Positions 21,997 to 33,957 of a stretch of 64,000 nt of DNA are shown one piece after another. The notes under the pieces were generated by a model. The model was not told the origin of the DNA and searched no databases. It worked only from the letters and a program-made list of their open reading frames with translations. The DNA lies in contig JAMXSV010000016.1 in NCBI GenBank assembly GCA_027559495.1, positions 620,001-684,000 on the forward strand, read 5' to 3'. Every line of letters starts with the position of its first letter. Position 1 is the first letter of the stretch. Made by a program: the position numbers and the translations under genes. This DNA is from Aurifilum marmelostoma. Its lineage: Eukaryota; Ascomycota; Sordariomycetes; Diaporthales; Cryphonectriaceae.

Positions 21997-23124
21997 CTAC
22001 TCATCGTCACCGAAGAACACCTTCACCGGCAGCCACGCGTCTCCGCACACCTTGAACCTCTCCTGGATACTACTCAGCGACTTCATCTCCTCATCTGTCA
22101 GGCTCCAGCCGTCGAGCTCAAAGTTGGCCTGGATGCGCGACTCGGTCACGCTCTTGGGCAGGACGCTGTAGTCCCTCTGCAGACCCCACATGAGCAGGAC
22201 CTGCTGTGGCGACTTGCCCTTGGCCTTGGCGATGGAGAGCAGCGCCTCGTTCTTGGCGAGGGGCGAGTCGGTGGAGCCCAGGGGTGAGTATGCGGATGCG
22301 TGGATGCCCTTGGCCTTGAGGTAGTCGAGCAGCTTGGGCGAGGGGTTGCACGGGTGCAGCTCGATCTGGTTGACCGCAGGCACGACCTATTCAGTTTTGG
22401 TGTATTGTCAGCATCATTCCACAAAGGCACCTTGAAGTAGAGAGCAGGAGGGAAGAGAAATGCAGCTTCTTTCATGACCGCTGGATTCTTTTTCTTGTTC
22501 CTTTTCTTCTTCTCACCTTTGTGCTCTCAGCAGATAGCAGCTTCTCCAGGTTCTTGATGGCAAAGTTGCTCACGCCGATGGCGCGCACCTTGCCCGTGCC
22601 CACCAGCTTCTGCAGCTCGCGCCACGTGTCGACAAAGTCCCAGTCCGGGTAGTGCTTCTTCAGGTCGTCCGGGTCGGTGGAGCTGGGCCAGTGCATGAGG
22701 TACAGGTCGACGTAGTCGGTCTGCAGGGCGGCCAGGGACCGGTCGATGGCCTCGGGCACGCGCTTGTGCCACGGGTTGTCGAGCTTGGTGGTCAGGAAGA
22801 TGTCTCCGCGGGCCACGCCCGAGGCCTTGATGCCGTCGCCGACCTCCTTCTCGTTGCCGTAGGCGAAGGCTGTGTCGATGTGGCGGTAGCCGTGGCGGAG
22901 GGCGGCCTCGACGGCATTCTTGACCTCGTTGGGCTTGGACTGCCAAGTGCCTAGGCCGATGGCCGGCATCTTGGCGCCCGTGTTGAGGGTGAATGTCTTG
23001 CTGTGGGAAGGGAAAAGGTCCATGGTTAGCAGGGCCGAAGGGATGAAAGGGACAGGATGGGGCAAGATGATGAAAAGGAGAAAGGGGAAGAGAGAGCTCA
23101 CCTGGTGTTCTTGACAGCGGCCAT
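21997..23124 (-). CDS. NADP-dependent aldo-keto reductase (glycerol dehydrogenase/Gcy1-like)
   Basis: A 298-residue aldo-keto reductase. Three exons: 23124-23102, 23000-22517 and 22386-21997. The first coding exon is 23 nt (MAAVKNTS) and splices onto KTFTLNTGAKMPAIGLGTW. The AKR tetrad is visible: Asp50 and Tyr55 in HIDTAFAYGNE, Lys in FLTTKLDNPWH and His in YLMHWPS. The NADPH-binding loop PKSVTESRIQANFE lies near the C-terminus. Close relatives reduce glyceraldehyde, dihydroxyacetone or pentoses; the yeast homologue Gcy1 acts on glycerol. An in-frame ATG four codons upstream (23136) is possible, but the 23124 ATG has A at -3 and G at +4. It lies tail-to-tail with the GH43 arabinanase, and pentose or glycerol metabolism would suit both; this is inference. 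Confidence 0.92.
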
Positions 23125-26100
23125 GATTCTGGACATGAACGTGATCTATCTGCGAAATGATGTGTGTGTCTGTCTGGATGATTGAGTTCTACGAGGATGA
23201 CAAGTAGAAACAGGACTGACTTGGAGCTGTATTTGAGGCGTTGGATTGGAACAGAGCTACGCAAGAAATGACCACGCAGGCACGGTATATATATGAATAA
23301 TGTCGCCACTACGGTAAGGCCTTTGAAACGTTGCGGAACCACAGGCCCGAGTCAAATACGTAAAACTTGTGCCAGGGCAGTACATAGCATCGTAAAAGAT
23401 AAGCGTTGTCGCAATATAACCCGCTCCCTAATTAAAGTCGCGCGTGTGTGGGTTTGGCGGCTTACCTGACGCCTCTTGCGCTCCTATCAGAAGAGGCAAT
23501 GGAGGAGCGTTGTGCCGCGCATAGAACGTGAGGATGACCCCGCCGACGTCATGTGGGACATTGTCTGCCGAGGGGCAGGACGATCGTCGCCCTGGGGGGG
23601 GCCTGTGGCACATCCCGGCTTGAAACTTTTTGTGGGTCCCAGTTCTCCGCTTCTCGAGAAAACCTAGGGCAAAGAACAAACAGGAGGTTTCTTCTGAGAG
23701 GCTGAAATGTGATATCATGGGTTTGTCTTCGTTGGATGTGTATTTCTAGTTATGATCTAAAGGAAGAGACTCGTTAATATCGCAGTCTTGTTGGAAACAG
23801 ACCAAGGGCAAGACGAGAGGGAGGCCATTTGTGCCTGGGCAATGCGTGATGGGTCAACGAGACCTTGGACCAACTGCTAAGGGCGGACGGGGTTAGCTGT
23901 CAAGCAAGAGGCTCGCTATTATCTACAACCTAACTCAGAAGCACTCTTGGAGAAACTTTGCAAAGCCTAATAACAAGCCTTTTCTTCTGAGAAATGCGAT
24001 CACTCTATTTCGAAACCGATTCTGGTTGGTTTATTTGCTCGGGTTGGTCACTCTAAAGTAAAGGTTCTCGCAGAGCTATCCCATATCAGGGAGCTGCGGC
24101 CACTAAGACAATCTTGCTTTCACAATGTTTAGCTCACTCTTCTTCTCTAGTACAGTCGAGTTACCACTGCCGTTCCGTACCAACATGTGTCATCTCATCT
24201 TTTTTTTTGGGGGGGGGGGGGGATGACATTTCTCCCGCTTACGATATATGGGCTTCCTGCTATCATTTGCCACTTCAACTTTCTCGCATAGTCCTTCCGA
24301 TAGCTTAGCGTAGTGTTCTATGTATTTCTTTCACAAAATGGCTTGATAAGGGTAGTCCCCGTCTTGGCCGTGCAGACACCGCTATTACATATTCCTTCCA
24401 AACTTGTCCACAAGGAAATCTGCCTATATGCAAATGTACCTAGAGATCGATTGTATTTTGCTGCTTTCTGATTTTTGCCAGATCCCATGTCATATTCAAG
24501 TTTGGGTATGACATATCAAGATAACAGTTGATAAGTGGGCCAAGGCTACCTATTCTAGACATGGTCGTGAATTATCGCTGGGCAGCACACAATAAGTGAT
24601 CTTCTCTTCGCTCTCGGGGCCTTTACGTATTCGAGCGCTCCAGAGAAAGACCTTGGATAGAATTCTCTCTTCTCTCACATCGTGATCAAGCAGATACCAG
24701 TCCAAGATCTCTCTTAAGGGGCCAAAGTGCAAATTAAACTGCTGTTTGCTACACACAGCAAGACTGTTGGCCTTCGGCAGACCTTATTTCTTGCCCCTAA
24801 GCTACACGCTGTGGGCATAGGTGACAAAGCCAGATGGGAAAGAATAAGCAAGGTCCAAATTTGAGGCTGGATCTAAGTTTTCTTGGCCGACCTGACCTGC
24901 ACAGAGGACACTCAAGTTCTTTAATGGTTGGAGCATCTTGCATTCGTCTTCGTCATGCCGCACTACGTTTCCTAAAACGACTTGAACACCCTCTCAACAT
25001 ACTATTCTTCGTTGGAATAGACTTCTTTTAGTGTTTAAGGTCAGCTGCAATGGGACGAGTTCCGGTAATCTGCTACCGACTGTCAATTTCTAGATAGAAA
25101 ACCGCCTTGTATGTTGATCCTTGGTGGGCATCATATTGCTCAGGTTGTAATGCGCAAGCTCTCAGTCGTTTGATAGCCTTTCAAGTCTAGCCTGCATTTA
25201 TTAGACAAACTATGAGAAGGCAGCTCGTTAGGCCACCTAAAGATGCGGCCAATCCGAAGCTTGACTAGATGCATTGCGTGCTAATCTTTCTCCATAGCAT
25301 AGAGATATGCTATTATGCTACCCATAGGTCGCAGCGTACATCTTGTACAAGGGATGCACAAGCTTTTCCAGCTACTAGTGATTATAAGGCGAGCGCAGTC
25401 CTATGGTCAAACTCGTCATTCTTTGTACAGCTAGCGATTTGCTTTGTGGGCGACTTCAATACACAAAAACAATCTGATGGCTGTGGTGCCCTGTCTGGAC
25501 CATAGTTCTGATAAGTCGTAGTTGTACGCATATAAGGGTAGGGAATCAGGAAATAACGCTGAACGAGGGCTCCAACACGGTCTTTTATGGATTAGTAGCA
25601 AGGTCGGTCCTTATATGGCCACAGATTCGCATAGTAAACTGGCTTGGAAAGGCAGAATCCTGTGATAGAGCTCAAATGGGGATATTCGTATACAGCTGGT
25701 AAAGGAGATATTGTACAACCATGACATTTGGAACCGGATGACCATATTTGTGCTGCACTTATCCCACTGATGGATCTACTCATACACATGTGGATGCCGT
25801 TTTCCAGGGTTATACAAGGCCATTTGAGTGCGTACATATTTACGTCAATGAGATACCGTACTGCGTTCACATTCAAATCTGTCACTGATAAAATCTGTCA
25901 CTGATATGTGCAATCTGCTTAGCAATGGTATTCGTCACTGAAGTATTCTCATAGAAAGGTTGGAAATTCAAGCACGAAGACCCACAAATTTGCACGCTTA
26001 AGAACTTGTATTGTCAAGAACTGGTCATAGAGAGGACCTGTCATTCACTTCTGGTGGCGTTCTTCAAACACTTGGATAAGCTAAGCGCCTTCCTTATTGT

Positions 26101-26239
26101 AGAGTCAAGGTTCATAAGTACATGGTCCGGATGTCCACGGACAGAATACTTGAACCCGTAATTCTCGACCACCGTCGGGGTCCGGTAGCCCTCGTCCATC
26201 ATGCTGAGTGAATAGCTCTCCAGCAGTAAAATGACCAGG
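23125..26239. other. Gene-poor AT-rich stretch
   Basis: More than 3 kb with no supportable gene. It includes the aldo-keto reductase upstream region (TATATATATG near 23287) and the 3' flank of the RNase gene. Many short stop-interrupted frames on both strands suggest non-coding or decayed sequence. A 14-base G run lies at 24209-24222, and a 15-base direct repeat (AAATCTGTCACTGAT) occurs at 25875-25889 and 25891-25905. No terminal repeats or transposase remnants were recognised. Confidence 0.5.
24209..24222. repeat. Poly-G run of 14
   Basis: Uninterrupted G14 directly after a T run. Confidence 0.9.
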
Positions 26240-26758
26240 CTAGTTCTTCTTGCAGGCGACAAAGTCGTCTCCAGATGCGCCGGTGTGGGTGATGAGATCA
26301 TCAAATTTGCCCTTGGAATCAAACACCACGCGGTCCGCCCCAGGTGAGCCACCAGTGTAGACCTTGTAGGTCGACAAGATCGGGAACTCGTACCAAGGTC
26401 CAGTAGTTGGGAAAGAGAAGCCCTCGTAATCCTCATACTCGTGAGGGTAGCCGCCTGTTTGTTGTGAAGTAGTCGATGGATGTCAGCGAATCTGCTCACA
26501 GCTCCTCGGTCCGGGAAGGATGAGGTGGGATTATGGGTTGCCTGTGTGGTGTGTATGTTACGTACCTGGGGCGGTTCCACTCTTGTAGTCCGAGTAACCC
26601 TGTGCCAGGGCCGCGTCGATGTCCGACTGCCAGTAGCACACCGTTCCGCATGTGTACACACAGGTGTCTCTCCGCTCGATCTCTGCTGGGCTGACAACTG
26701 GCAGAGACAGGGCGGAGGCGCCGACGGCGGCGAGGATGAGCGTCTTGAGCTGTGACAT
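26240..26758 (-). CDS. Secreted guanyl-specific ribonuclease, T1/F1 family
   Basis: A 135-residue secreted RNase. Exon 1 is 26758-26566 and exon 2 is 26454-26240; splicing at gtacgt gives the join TAPGGYPHEYEDYEG. A signal peptide (LKTLILAAVGASALSLP) and a short propeptide ending ERR precede the mature enzyme, which starts near DTCVYTC. RNase T1-type enzymes cleave single-stranded RNA after guanosine through a 2',3'-cyclic phosphate. All catalytic positions are present at constant offset from the RNase T1 numbering: Tyr67, His69, Glu87, Arg106 and His121 correspond to Tyr38, His40, Glu58, Arg77 and His92. Two disulfide-forming Cys at the N-terminus and one at the C-terminus are visible. Likely role is extracellular RNA degradation for phosphate or nitrogen, or antagonism. 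It sits alone in a gene-poor region. Confidence 0.94.
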
Positions 26759-29311
26759 ATGTATTGTCAGCCTTCAAAGATCTCAGCAGGACATGACGAC
26801 TGGCACTCAGGTCGAACTCACCATCATGGCAAAGATATGGTGTACAGGCTTGTGTGTGTGCCAGAACGGAAGACGAGCACGAGCAGGGCCTGGCTAGGAC
26901 TTTATTGGCGGGTAGACTAAGCGACTGAGCGGGCTGGTAAGAAGACACCACAGCACACATAATTGATCGTGAATAAAGTGCACTGCTGTTCTTTATATAT
27001 AAATTCTTTTTACTTCTTATCATCTGTGCCGAGTTTCTCCCGGCCTCAGGTAGACCGGTATGCCAATCTCCACTCCGGTCGCGACACACAAGGTTTACCT
27101 CCATTACAGCCAAGGACGATATAGATAGCTACCACGTTACCCACGGCAAAACATCAAGGAGAAAGCCTATTCGCACACGTGAACAGTCCTGTGGCCGGCA
27201 AGGAAACGATTACAGTGTATCATATCATTTAACCCTCGAACCAAACAGTCAAGTGAGCCCACATTGCAGATGCCACCTTCTATATCTATACAAGTCCCGC
27301 CAAGTCAAAACCGTTGCAGAAGCGCTTCCCCCTTTCCGTAAATGTCCACCGAGCCTCGGCAGGGTGCGTCGCGCGAACCAGAGGTGGAGGATTCCAGGCC
27401 AAGCCAGTTGATTGGGGGAGAGGTGACCGTGGGCGCCGGCACCCTCGGTGGTGGGTGAAGTGGGCCACACCCTAACAACCCAATCATGTCTGGGCCGCTG
27501 GCCGAATGGGGGAATCTGCCAAGGGGCTTTTTGATAAGCTTAATTTGACGGCGTGCTTGCGCCAAGGCCGTGATGGATGGGTCTTGTCGCGGGGGATTGG
27601 GTTCTGGATTGGAGAGGGGAGATACTGAGTCTTGTCGAATACGTTGACGGTTAGTAATTTACTTGACACCTTCTAAGAGAGGTTCGTGGCAAGTTTCAAA
27701 GTCTAGTGATGGTCTGTATGTTGGGTGCACGTGGCTGACAGGATCCCTTTTTCTTGACACCATTATTGCATCCTGCATGAATTGATTATTGACTCGTAGT
27801 CTCTTGGCAACTAGCTTGTTTGTGTCTTCGGATTGAGAACCCTCCCTCTCATGATTTTCTTCTGCTTGTCTTCGACATACCACAGCCAGCCACAATGCTT
27901 TCCGACCGCTATGTCCTTGGATAGCCACCGCCTGTCGTAATAAATACTTGGAATGCCCAGGTGGAGTCTGCCGCAGAGCAGATTTACTAACGATGTCATT
28001 GCAAAGCCCTGGTTACATGGAAACATGATCTTTCCAGGATCCGCCAATGTGAGGCTTCGCCTTGGCCCGCGGGGTTCTGATATAGACCCTTTCTAGCCTT
28101 TGAGAATTGTTTTTACCTCGTCAAATCGAGTAGGTCAGTACTATTGACTTTGAAGTCGTCATCCTTAGTAGGAAACCGACATACCTTGGCCCTGTGCAGC
28201 TTTCTCATATCGGGCATCGTCCCACTTCACACAGTCTTGAGTTCCATGTGTCGAATGCTCTAGACCATGTGAGACCTCGATGGGTAGTGGTGGTGTGACA
28301 CGCCCGGCGCGAAAACAGAAGGCGACATCTCTAAGAACAGCGACGGCATCGGGGAAGCATCGAACAGCACCGCAGAATCACGGCTTTGAGCCTGATGTTT
28401 GGATTCAGCCGAAGAACAATGGGGGATCCTGAGGATCCTGAGCCTCTCGGATGTTATGCTGTCCCACGAGCACGAACACCGGGCGCATGAGGATGAGTCT
28501 GAAGCTTCTCATAGTCCTGCCTTGATGCCCTGCTCGATGCAATAGCCACTCGCGAGATACTTGTCCAGGTAATTGCTGAGCACTCGCGGCATGGTGTAGT
28601 CTGGACGACCTCATGCGACGGCTGTGTCACGTTCACGGCCGAGTACCTAGGTAGCAACTGGGCTTGAGGCGGAGGCAGAGGCATTTTGGATCTAGCTGAA
28701 TACCCGTACGTCGTGCCGGTAGCTAGTGTTAGGGGCTCGGTGGCCGTAGGTGTGCTTGCGCTTCCACATGGATGATATGGTGGTTGGTACCCAGCCCATG
28801 AAACCTTCGATGTTCGAGCATTAGCACTCCATGCATAATATTGCAGACCACATCTCAATTCAACTATGAGAATTCTGCATGCCTGCCAAGCTTCTCATCC
28901 TCTCTCTCTTTTCCTCTTTTGATTCTTTCTTCTCGAGGATAATTCCCATGGCCCTTGATATTAAGAAGCCACGTTTTGTCACCTGTTCTGGGACACACAC
29001 ATCACACCGTGACACACCCAGAGATGTACGAGGCTCAATCCAAACGTGATCTATTTTTTTCATTTTGCAACCCATTGTGCACCCTAGCACCTAAAAATGA
29101 GGATTTCAGAAGTCGAGCCTAGCCGAAGCATGTGTCAATGATCTGATGCTCCCTCTCGCCCAAACATTCCTGCAACCCACACTTCGTCATCCCTCATCTG
29201 CATCAAGTTTGCCCCTCAACACGAGAGATGGCTATGATGGCCCACTGTCAACTCAGTTGTATCATACGGAGCCCGTCCATCCTGGACATCTCAGTATGGC
29301 AGCCCGCCCCC
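26759..29311. other. Gene-poor stretch, upstream of the RNase gene
   Basis: About 2.5 kb. A TATATAAA on the minus strand at 26992-26999 is a plausible RNase TATA box, though 230 bp from the ATG. A minus-strand frame ending at 27811 (about 28022-27811 from its first ATG) looks somewhat protein-like but has no recognised family or complete gene structure. Nothing else is supportable. Confidence 0.5.
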
Positions 29312-29767
29312 CTACCATCCAGTCAGGCTCTGCAAGCCCCGCTCATAAAGACACTCGTCATCCAAATCATCATCCTCAACCTCCTCCACAAGGCCTGTGT
29401 CGGGGTTCTTGTAGTTGAGGCCAGGGCTGACCTCTGGAAGATCCTGGACCCACGCCATCATTTTCCTGTTGTCTGCTCACTATCGCGTCAGTAAAGATTA
29501 CCGCAGCTGCACAGGAACCAGCAGTGACTCGAGTTCGGATCAACAATGCAGGCAGCCTTATTGATTTGGCTCCTCCCACACCTCAGCTTCTCCACACAGA
29601 AAAAAGCTGCAAGCAGCAAGGTCACACTTACTCCAAAACGACGGCTTGAACACCCTGACAACGCCCAGGTAGTCTTCAGAGTAGAGAATGTTGTCTGGTA
29701 TAGGCCCCTCGGGCTGCGTGCCGCCGGCAATGGTTCTGGCAGGTCCAAGTCGCGACAGCCAGCTCAT
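29312..29767 (-). CDS. Small two-exon gene of unknown function (99 aa)
   Basis: A gene reconstructed from splicing. Exon 1 (29767-29632) begins at an ATG with A at -3 and encodes MSWLSRLGPARTIAGG...GVVRVFKPSFW. A gtaagt donor follows. The intron (29631-29476) has a TTACTGAC branch site 18 nt before the acceptor GTGAG. Exon 2 (29475-29312) continues in frame with TDNRKMMAWVQDLPEVS, NYKNPDTGLVEEVEDDDLDDE and LYERGLQSLTGW before a TAG. The total is exactly 300 nt, 99 residues plus stop. Both exons are free of stops only in this frame. The protein is small, has an acidic segment in the second half, and no signal peptide, membrane helix or known motif. I do not recognise the family. It lies about 730 bp downstream of the amino acid permease, on the same strand. 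Confidence 0.72.
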
Positions 29768-30493
29768 GTTCGCCTGATGAGATTAGGTTTGTTGGTGTGG
29801 GAGGTCTGCAGAAAAAAGTTTGTTTTCTTGAGGCAAGGTTGCTTTCTGTGCAGGGTTGTTCTGCAGACCCTCCAGAAGTACCTGTCCTTTTTTGTAAAAG
29901 AAAAAGGCAGAAGGAGGTGGAAGTTTAATCACCTGGGCAGCCCACAGGTGTAGATAGTAGTGAATCATATTTGATTGTGAATCACGTTATTCAAGCCCAG
30001 TCATGCATTGTCTTCTTGTGTAATGTGCTGCTGTGAACAATAGAGGGGATTTCCGTCCTTATTTCTTCGGATGGAAAGTTTGTACTTTCAGGCAGCTGTG
30101 TCTGGCAATGTTGCTGCCCGCCCAAAAGGCAAACTTCCACACAAGCTGCCTGACGCAATCTAGCAATCAAAGATGAGTCTAGCCTTCCATCAAATTAGAA
30201 CTCTTGGCAAGGACATCGATACTCTTGGGGTAAGGGAACTGCCAGGCGAGGGCACATTGAACCATGACAAACAGACCATAAAGTAATTTTTTGATATTCA
30301 TTTATTCATATAAATCATGGACATACATGCAGAGACCGATACCACGAACTCTTGTCTCAAACAAGCCCTCTATCCAACAACGCTCCATATAGCGCTTCAG
30401 TACGAGGTTCTCTGTTCGTCGGTATCGCATGCTCTGCCCTTCGCTTATGGCTTGGATCTTGCCTCCTCTCTCTAAAAGACACGCTATAGTACG
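29768..30493. other. Intergenic, no gene seen
   Basis: Separates the small gene from the 3' end of the permease. It carries the small gene's promoter and the permease terminator; no other feature was recognised. Confidence 0.55.
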
Positions 30494-32007
30494 CTACGAG
30501 AGCGGGCTGCAGGTGAATGCGCCACGAACAGTTCCGGCGTGATACTGGTTAATCTACGGAGAAGAAAATTAGCCAAGCTGCATTTGTGGAGGGAGACGCA
30601 ACTGGTCAAGGCATAAGTAAAACTTACAATATCCGCAATGCTGGCATAGGTCCCACAGACAAGGACGATGATGCCAATGGCGAAGACGAGGGCGTTGAGG
30701 AGAGCCAGAGGGAGGTTCTTGCGCTCGTACCACTTGCCCTCCTTGACGAGCTTGAACCACATCCAGGCGGGAAAGTAGAAGGTAAAGCCGGAGATGAAGA
30801 GGCACGAGCAGATGGACAGCAGGTCGGAGAAGAAGGGGATGGCCTCGGCGATGACCCAGGCAACGATAGTGATGACGGAGATCAGGCTGAGCCAGGTGAT
30901 CCAGCCCTTGCGGGTATTGATGAAGCGGACGACGCTGTCCTTGTAGTAGCGGCCGTGGATATAACGACCGACAACGGTTGTGTTGATGGAGCCCGAGATG
31001 AAGATGACGGGCAGGGCGATTCCGAAGGCAACCCTGCTGAGGAGAGGGCCGGCGGAAAGGAGGGCGGGAGACTGGACGCTCTGGCCGACAAATGCATAGA
31101 TGAGAGCTCCCGTCAGGGTGTAGATGATGATCTCGATGATGCCCAGGGCCCAGATAGACTTGACGTAGTCCTTAGGCGTGTGCATCTCGTCCATGAAGGA
31201 GAACTGGCAGACGGCAAATGAGTAGGCGAAGACGATGTTGCCGAGGGAGACGAAGGCCTCAACAAACGTCAGACCCTCCTTGGGCCAGGCGGACCAGTCG
31301 GACTGTGTGATGGTGCCCCGGGCAGACTCGACTCCCGTGCCGATGATGGTGATGCCGATGGCGAGCATGATGCTGGCAAAGTCGATGTAGCCCAGGATGG
31401 CGACCTCGGCGAACGAAGGAGGAATGGCGAGCAGGAGCAGGATGATGGCGGAGATGACAGCGAAGACGATGGAGCAGAGGCCGTTGCCGTTATCGGTGAT
31501 GTTGCCGAAGGCGATAGCTCCGGTCAGCGTGTGGGAGCCGACGAGGAAGGTCAGCTGGGTGCAGAACATGGCGCCGACGAGCTCATAGCCAAAGCGGCCC
31601 ATGAGCATCCTGCCAGCGTCGGCATAGTGCGATATGTGCGGGTGGAGGAGCTTGACCTGGCCGACGACGTGCGAGCTGTAAATGGCGATCAAACCCAGAC
31701 CGACGCAGACAATCACACCAGCGATCATTCCCAGGTTCGCAAACGCAGAGGGGACAGAAAGCGAGCCCAGCGCGATGGCCTCGACGATGAGGACAATAGT
31801 GAGGCGTTTCCAGCCCAGGCGGTGGAACTTGTCGTGGCCCTCAGCAGCCTTGCGCTTCTCCAGGTCTGTCCATTCCGCCACCTCGCCGGCCATCTGGTCC
31901 TGGCCAAACATCCCAGAGGGCTGCGAGTTGGTCGAGCTGAGCGTCTTCTCGACCTTGGTGTCGGTTGGGGTCCCTGTAGTGGAGTTGGTGATGTTGAGGT
32001 CGCCCAT
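30494..32007 (-). CDS. Amino acid transporter, AAAP family (neutral amino acid permease-like)
   Basis: A 479-residue transporter of the amino acid/auxin permease family, related to the Neurospora N-system permease MTR. The N-terminal 55 residues are hydrophilic. The first membrane segment carries IVLIVEAIALGSLSVPSAFANLG, the typical family start, and about eleven hydrophobic segments follow. Markers include GRFGYELVGAMFCTQLTFLVGSHTLTG and FMDEMHTPKDYVKSIWALG. Exon 1 is 32007-30628 (460 codons) and exon 2 is 30553-30494. The donor is gtaagt and the acceptor ccgtag. Splicing gives the conserved end ADIINQYHAGTVRGAFTC; reading through instead yields unrelated residues. Transport of neutral or aromatic amino acids across the plasma membrane is likely; substrate range is inferred. 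Confidence 0.9.
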
Positions 32008-33941
32008 CTTCTCTATTTTTTTTTTCCTTTCCCAGAAAGAAGAGAGCAGAGGCTGAAGGGGTTTTGTCGTCGGGGTGTCGTCGACGAGATGAGGTAGTAT
32101 GATATTGTCGAGAGGGGGAGTTTGATGGATCTGCGTGTGTCTGTTGTGGGACCTCGCAAAATTTTCGAACTCTTGAAAAGGCTTTTGGCGTGGGTCTCCT
32201 TTTTTGCTTCGGCCTTCGCCTTCTTCTTTCTCGTCTCCTACTTGAGTGGAAAAGAGAATGTTCTTGGCAGAAAAATAGAATACAGTCAGGCCGAGATGAG
32301 AAGGACAGGACGGGGGAGGGAGGAAAAGTCAGGCACGGCCGGGACCCGTCTCAGTAGCGTCGTCGCTAGGAAGGGACAGCTTTTTGCGCTAAACTCTACA
32401 CAAATTAACGCTGGTGGTGGTGATGACGTCCCCAACCAGGAAGCTTCGTGACGGACTCTCGATGGTGTGTGGTGGTAGGTGGTTAAGGCGATGGAAAGTG
32501 TGCAGAGGGCAAGGGACAATGTGAGAGAACCACCTATTGCACCGTGTCACGTCGACGAGAATCTGAGAAGAGAGGAACGGGGGAGAGAGACAAGAGACAG
32601 AGAGGTTGTGTAGTCTAAAAAATGAAGACCAAGAGGGAGAGCAGCCAAAGTTAAATAATAACGACGACGACGATTATCATTACACAAGGGAAAAAAGGAT
32701 TGGCAAGACCAAGAACAAAGCCAGACTTGTCTCGATACCTTAGTCAGGACAGCCACACACGACCATGAAGTCGTCAGCCCACCCCTTCCTTATCTCTCGG
32801 TCGCGACTAGACGAACCGACGAGAGCCCCAGGCACGGTGCAGGGGGGACCAGACCACGTATCAGAGACTCGGATACTACAGCAGCAGTTCTCGAATCATC
32901 CTGGGCAAAAAGCCGCGCGCCCAATGCAAGAAGGGCTGGACCTGGAGCTAGGACCGGGTCAGGACAGGGCAAAGCAGGACCAGCATGACGCCGAAGGCAA
33001 ATGGTCGATCCGTCCGCGCATCATCTCGTTGGTCCATACAGTAAGTGCTAAGGGCCGGAGTTCATCCGCGAAGGACAAGGCTGACCGAGTGAGCTCAGTC
33101 CAGAGCCTCGGCCATAAGAAGAAAAAAAGGTGATGTGTGAATACACAAGCCGACCTACCGATGCAGGGACCCTGGGAATGCCCCGCGTGGGAAGCGTGGC
33201 TCAAGGAGATAAGAAAACAAGAAAAGATTTAGATCTAAGATCTTGTCATATTTATTGACGAGAGCCGTGCGCGCGGCCTGGGGAGGGTGTTGATGAGCAA
33301 GAAGGAAAAAAGGACAGGGGCGGAGGAGAAAAGAATTTGTTGCATAATAAATTGTGTGCGCCGAGTTTACCCGATGCAACAGCCAAAAGCAAAAGAGAAA
33401 CAAAAGAACAGACATGACTCTCTGCAATAAAAGAACAGGTACTCTCAAGTCGTTTCTCTGGGCCCAGGTGGTTTTTGCCTCGTAATAGGTGGAGCCGTGG
33501 CCAATTCGTTATGAAAGAATTTGCCCATGAGAACAAGGTGATGTAGCAGTCGTCAGGCCAAGCACGCGGCTCTGCGGAGGTCTGCCGAGTCATTCCTTGA
33601 CACACGGGAAGCCCGGTAATGCTCAGCATAAAGGTTTATTTCCCGTAATGGTTTCCACACTGACCCTCCCAGTCCCTGTCGATCGAGTCTTGTCCCGCCA
33701 TGTACCGACCCGCTTCGATCCGCCCGGCGTGAGCCGTTCCATGGCAAGCCACACCTTGAACTGAATGTCTGAGGAGCCTGGGCGGCCCTTCTTTTTTTGC
33801 CTTTTCAGTTTCTTCTATTGGCCGTGTTATGCCGTACCACCACCCATACTACGTAGCACTATGGCATGTAGTATTCTACTCGCCCTCAAGGTCACCAGAC
33901 TCGAGACCAAAAACTCCTCTCAGCCCCCTCTCACCTCTTCT

Positions 33942-33957
33942 CCCCCCCCCCCCCCCC
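33942..33957. repeat. Poly-C run of 16
   Basis: The longest G/C homopolymer in the window. Confidence 0.9.

Noticed and set aside
25875..25905. 15-base direct duplication considered as a transposon target site duplication
   Set aside because: The copies are one base apart, with no element between them.
28520..28640. Short minus-strand frame reading MPRVLSNYLDKYLASGYCIEQ
   Set aside because: Only 27 codons from its ATG with a stop just upstream; chance cannot be excluded.
30586..31221. A 211-codon plus-strand open frame antisense to the permease
   Set aside because: The acidic low-complexity composition is the complement of membrane-helix codons.
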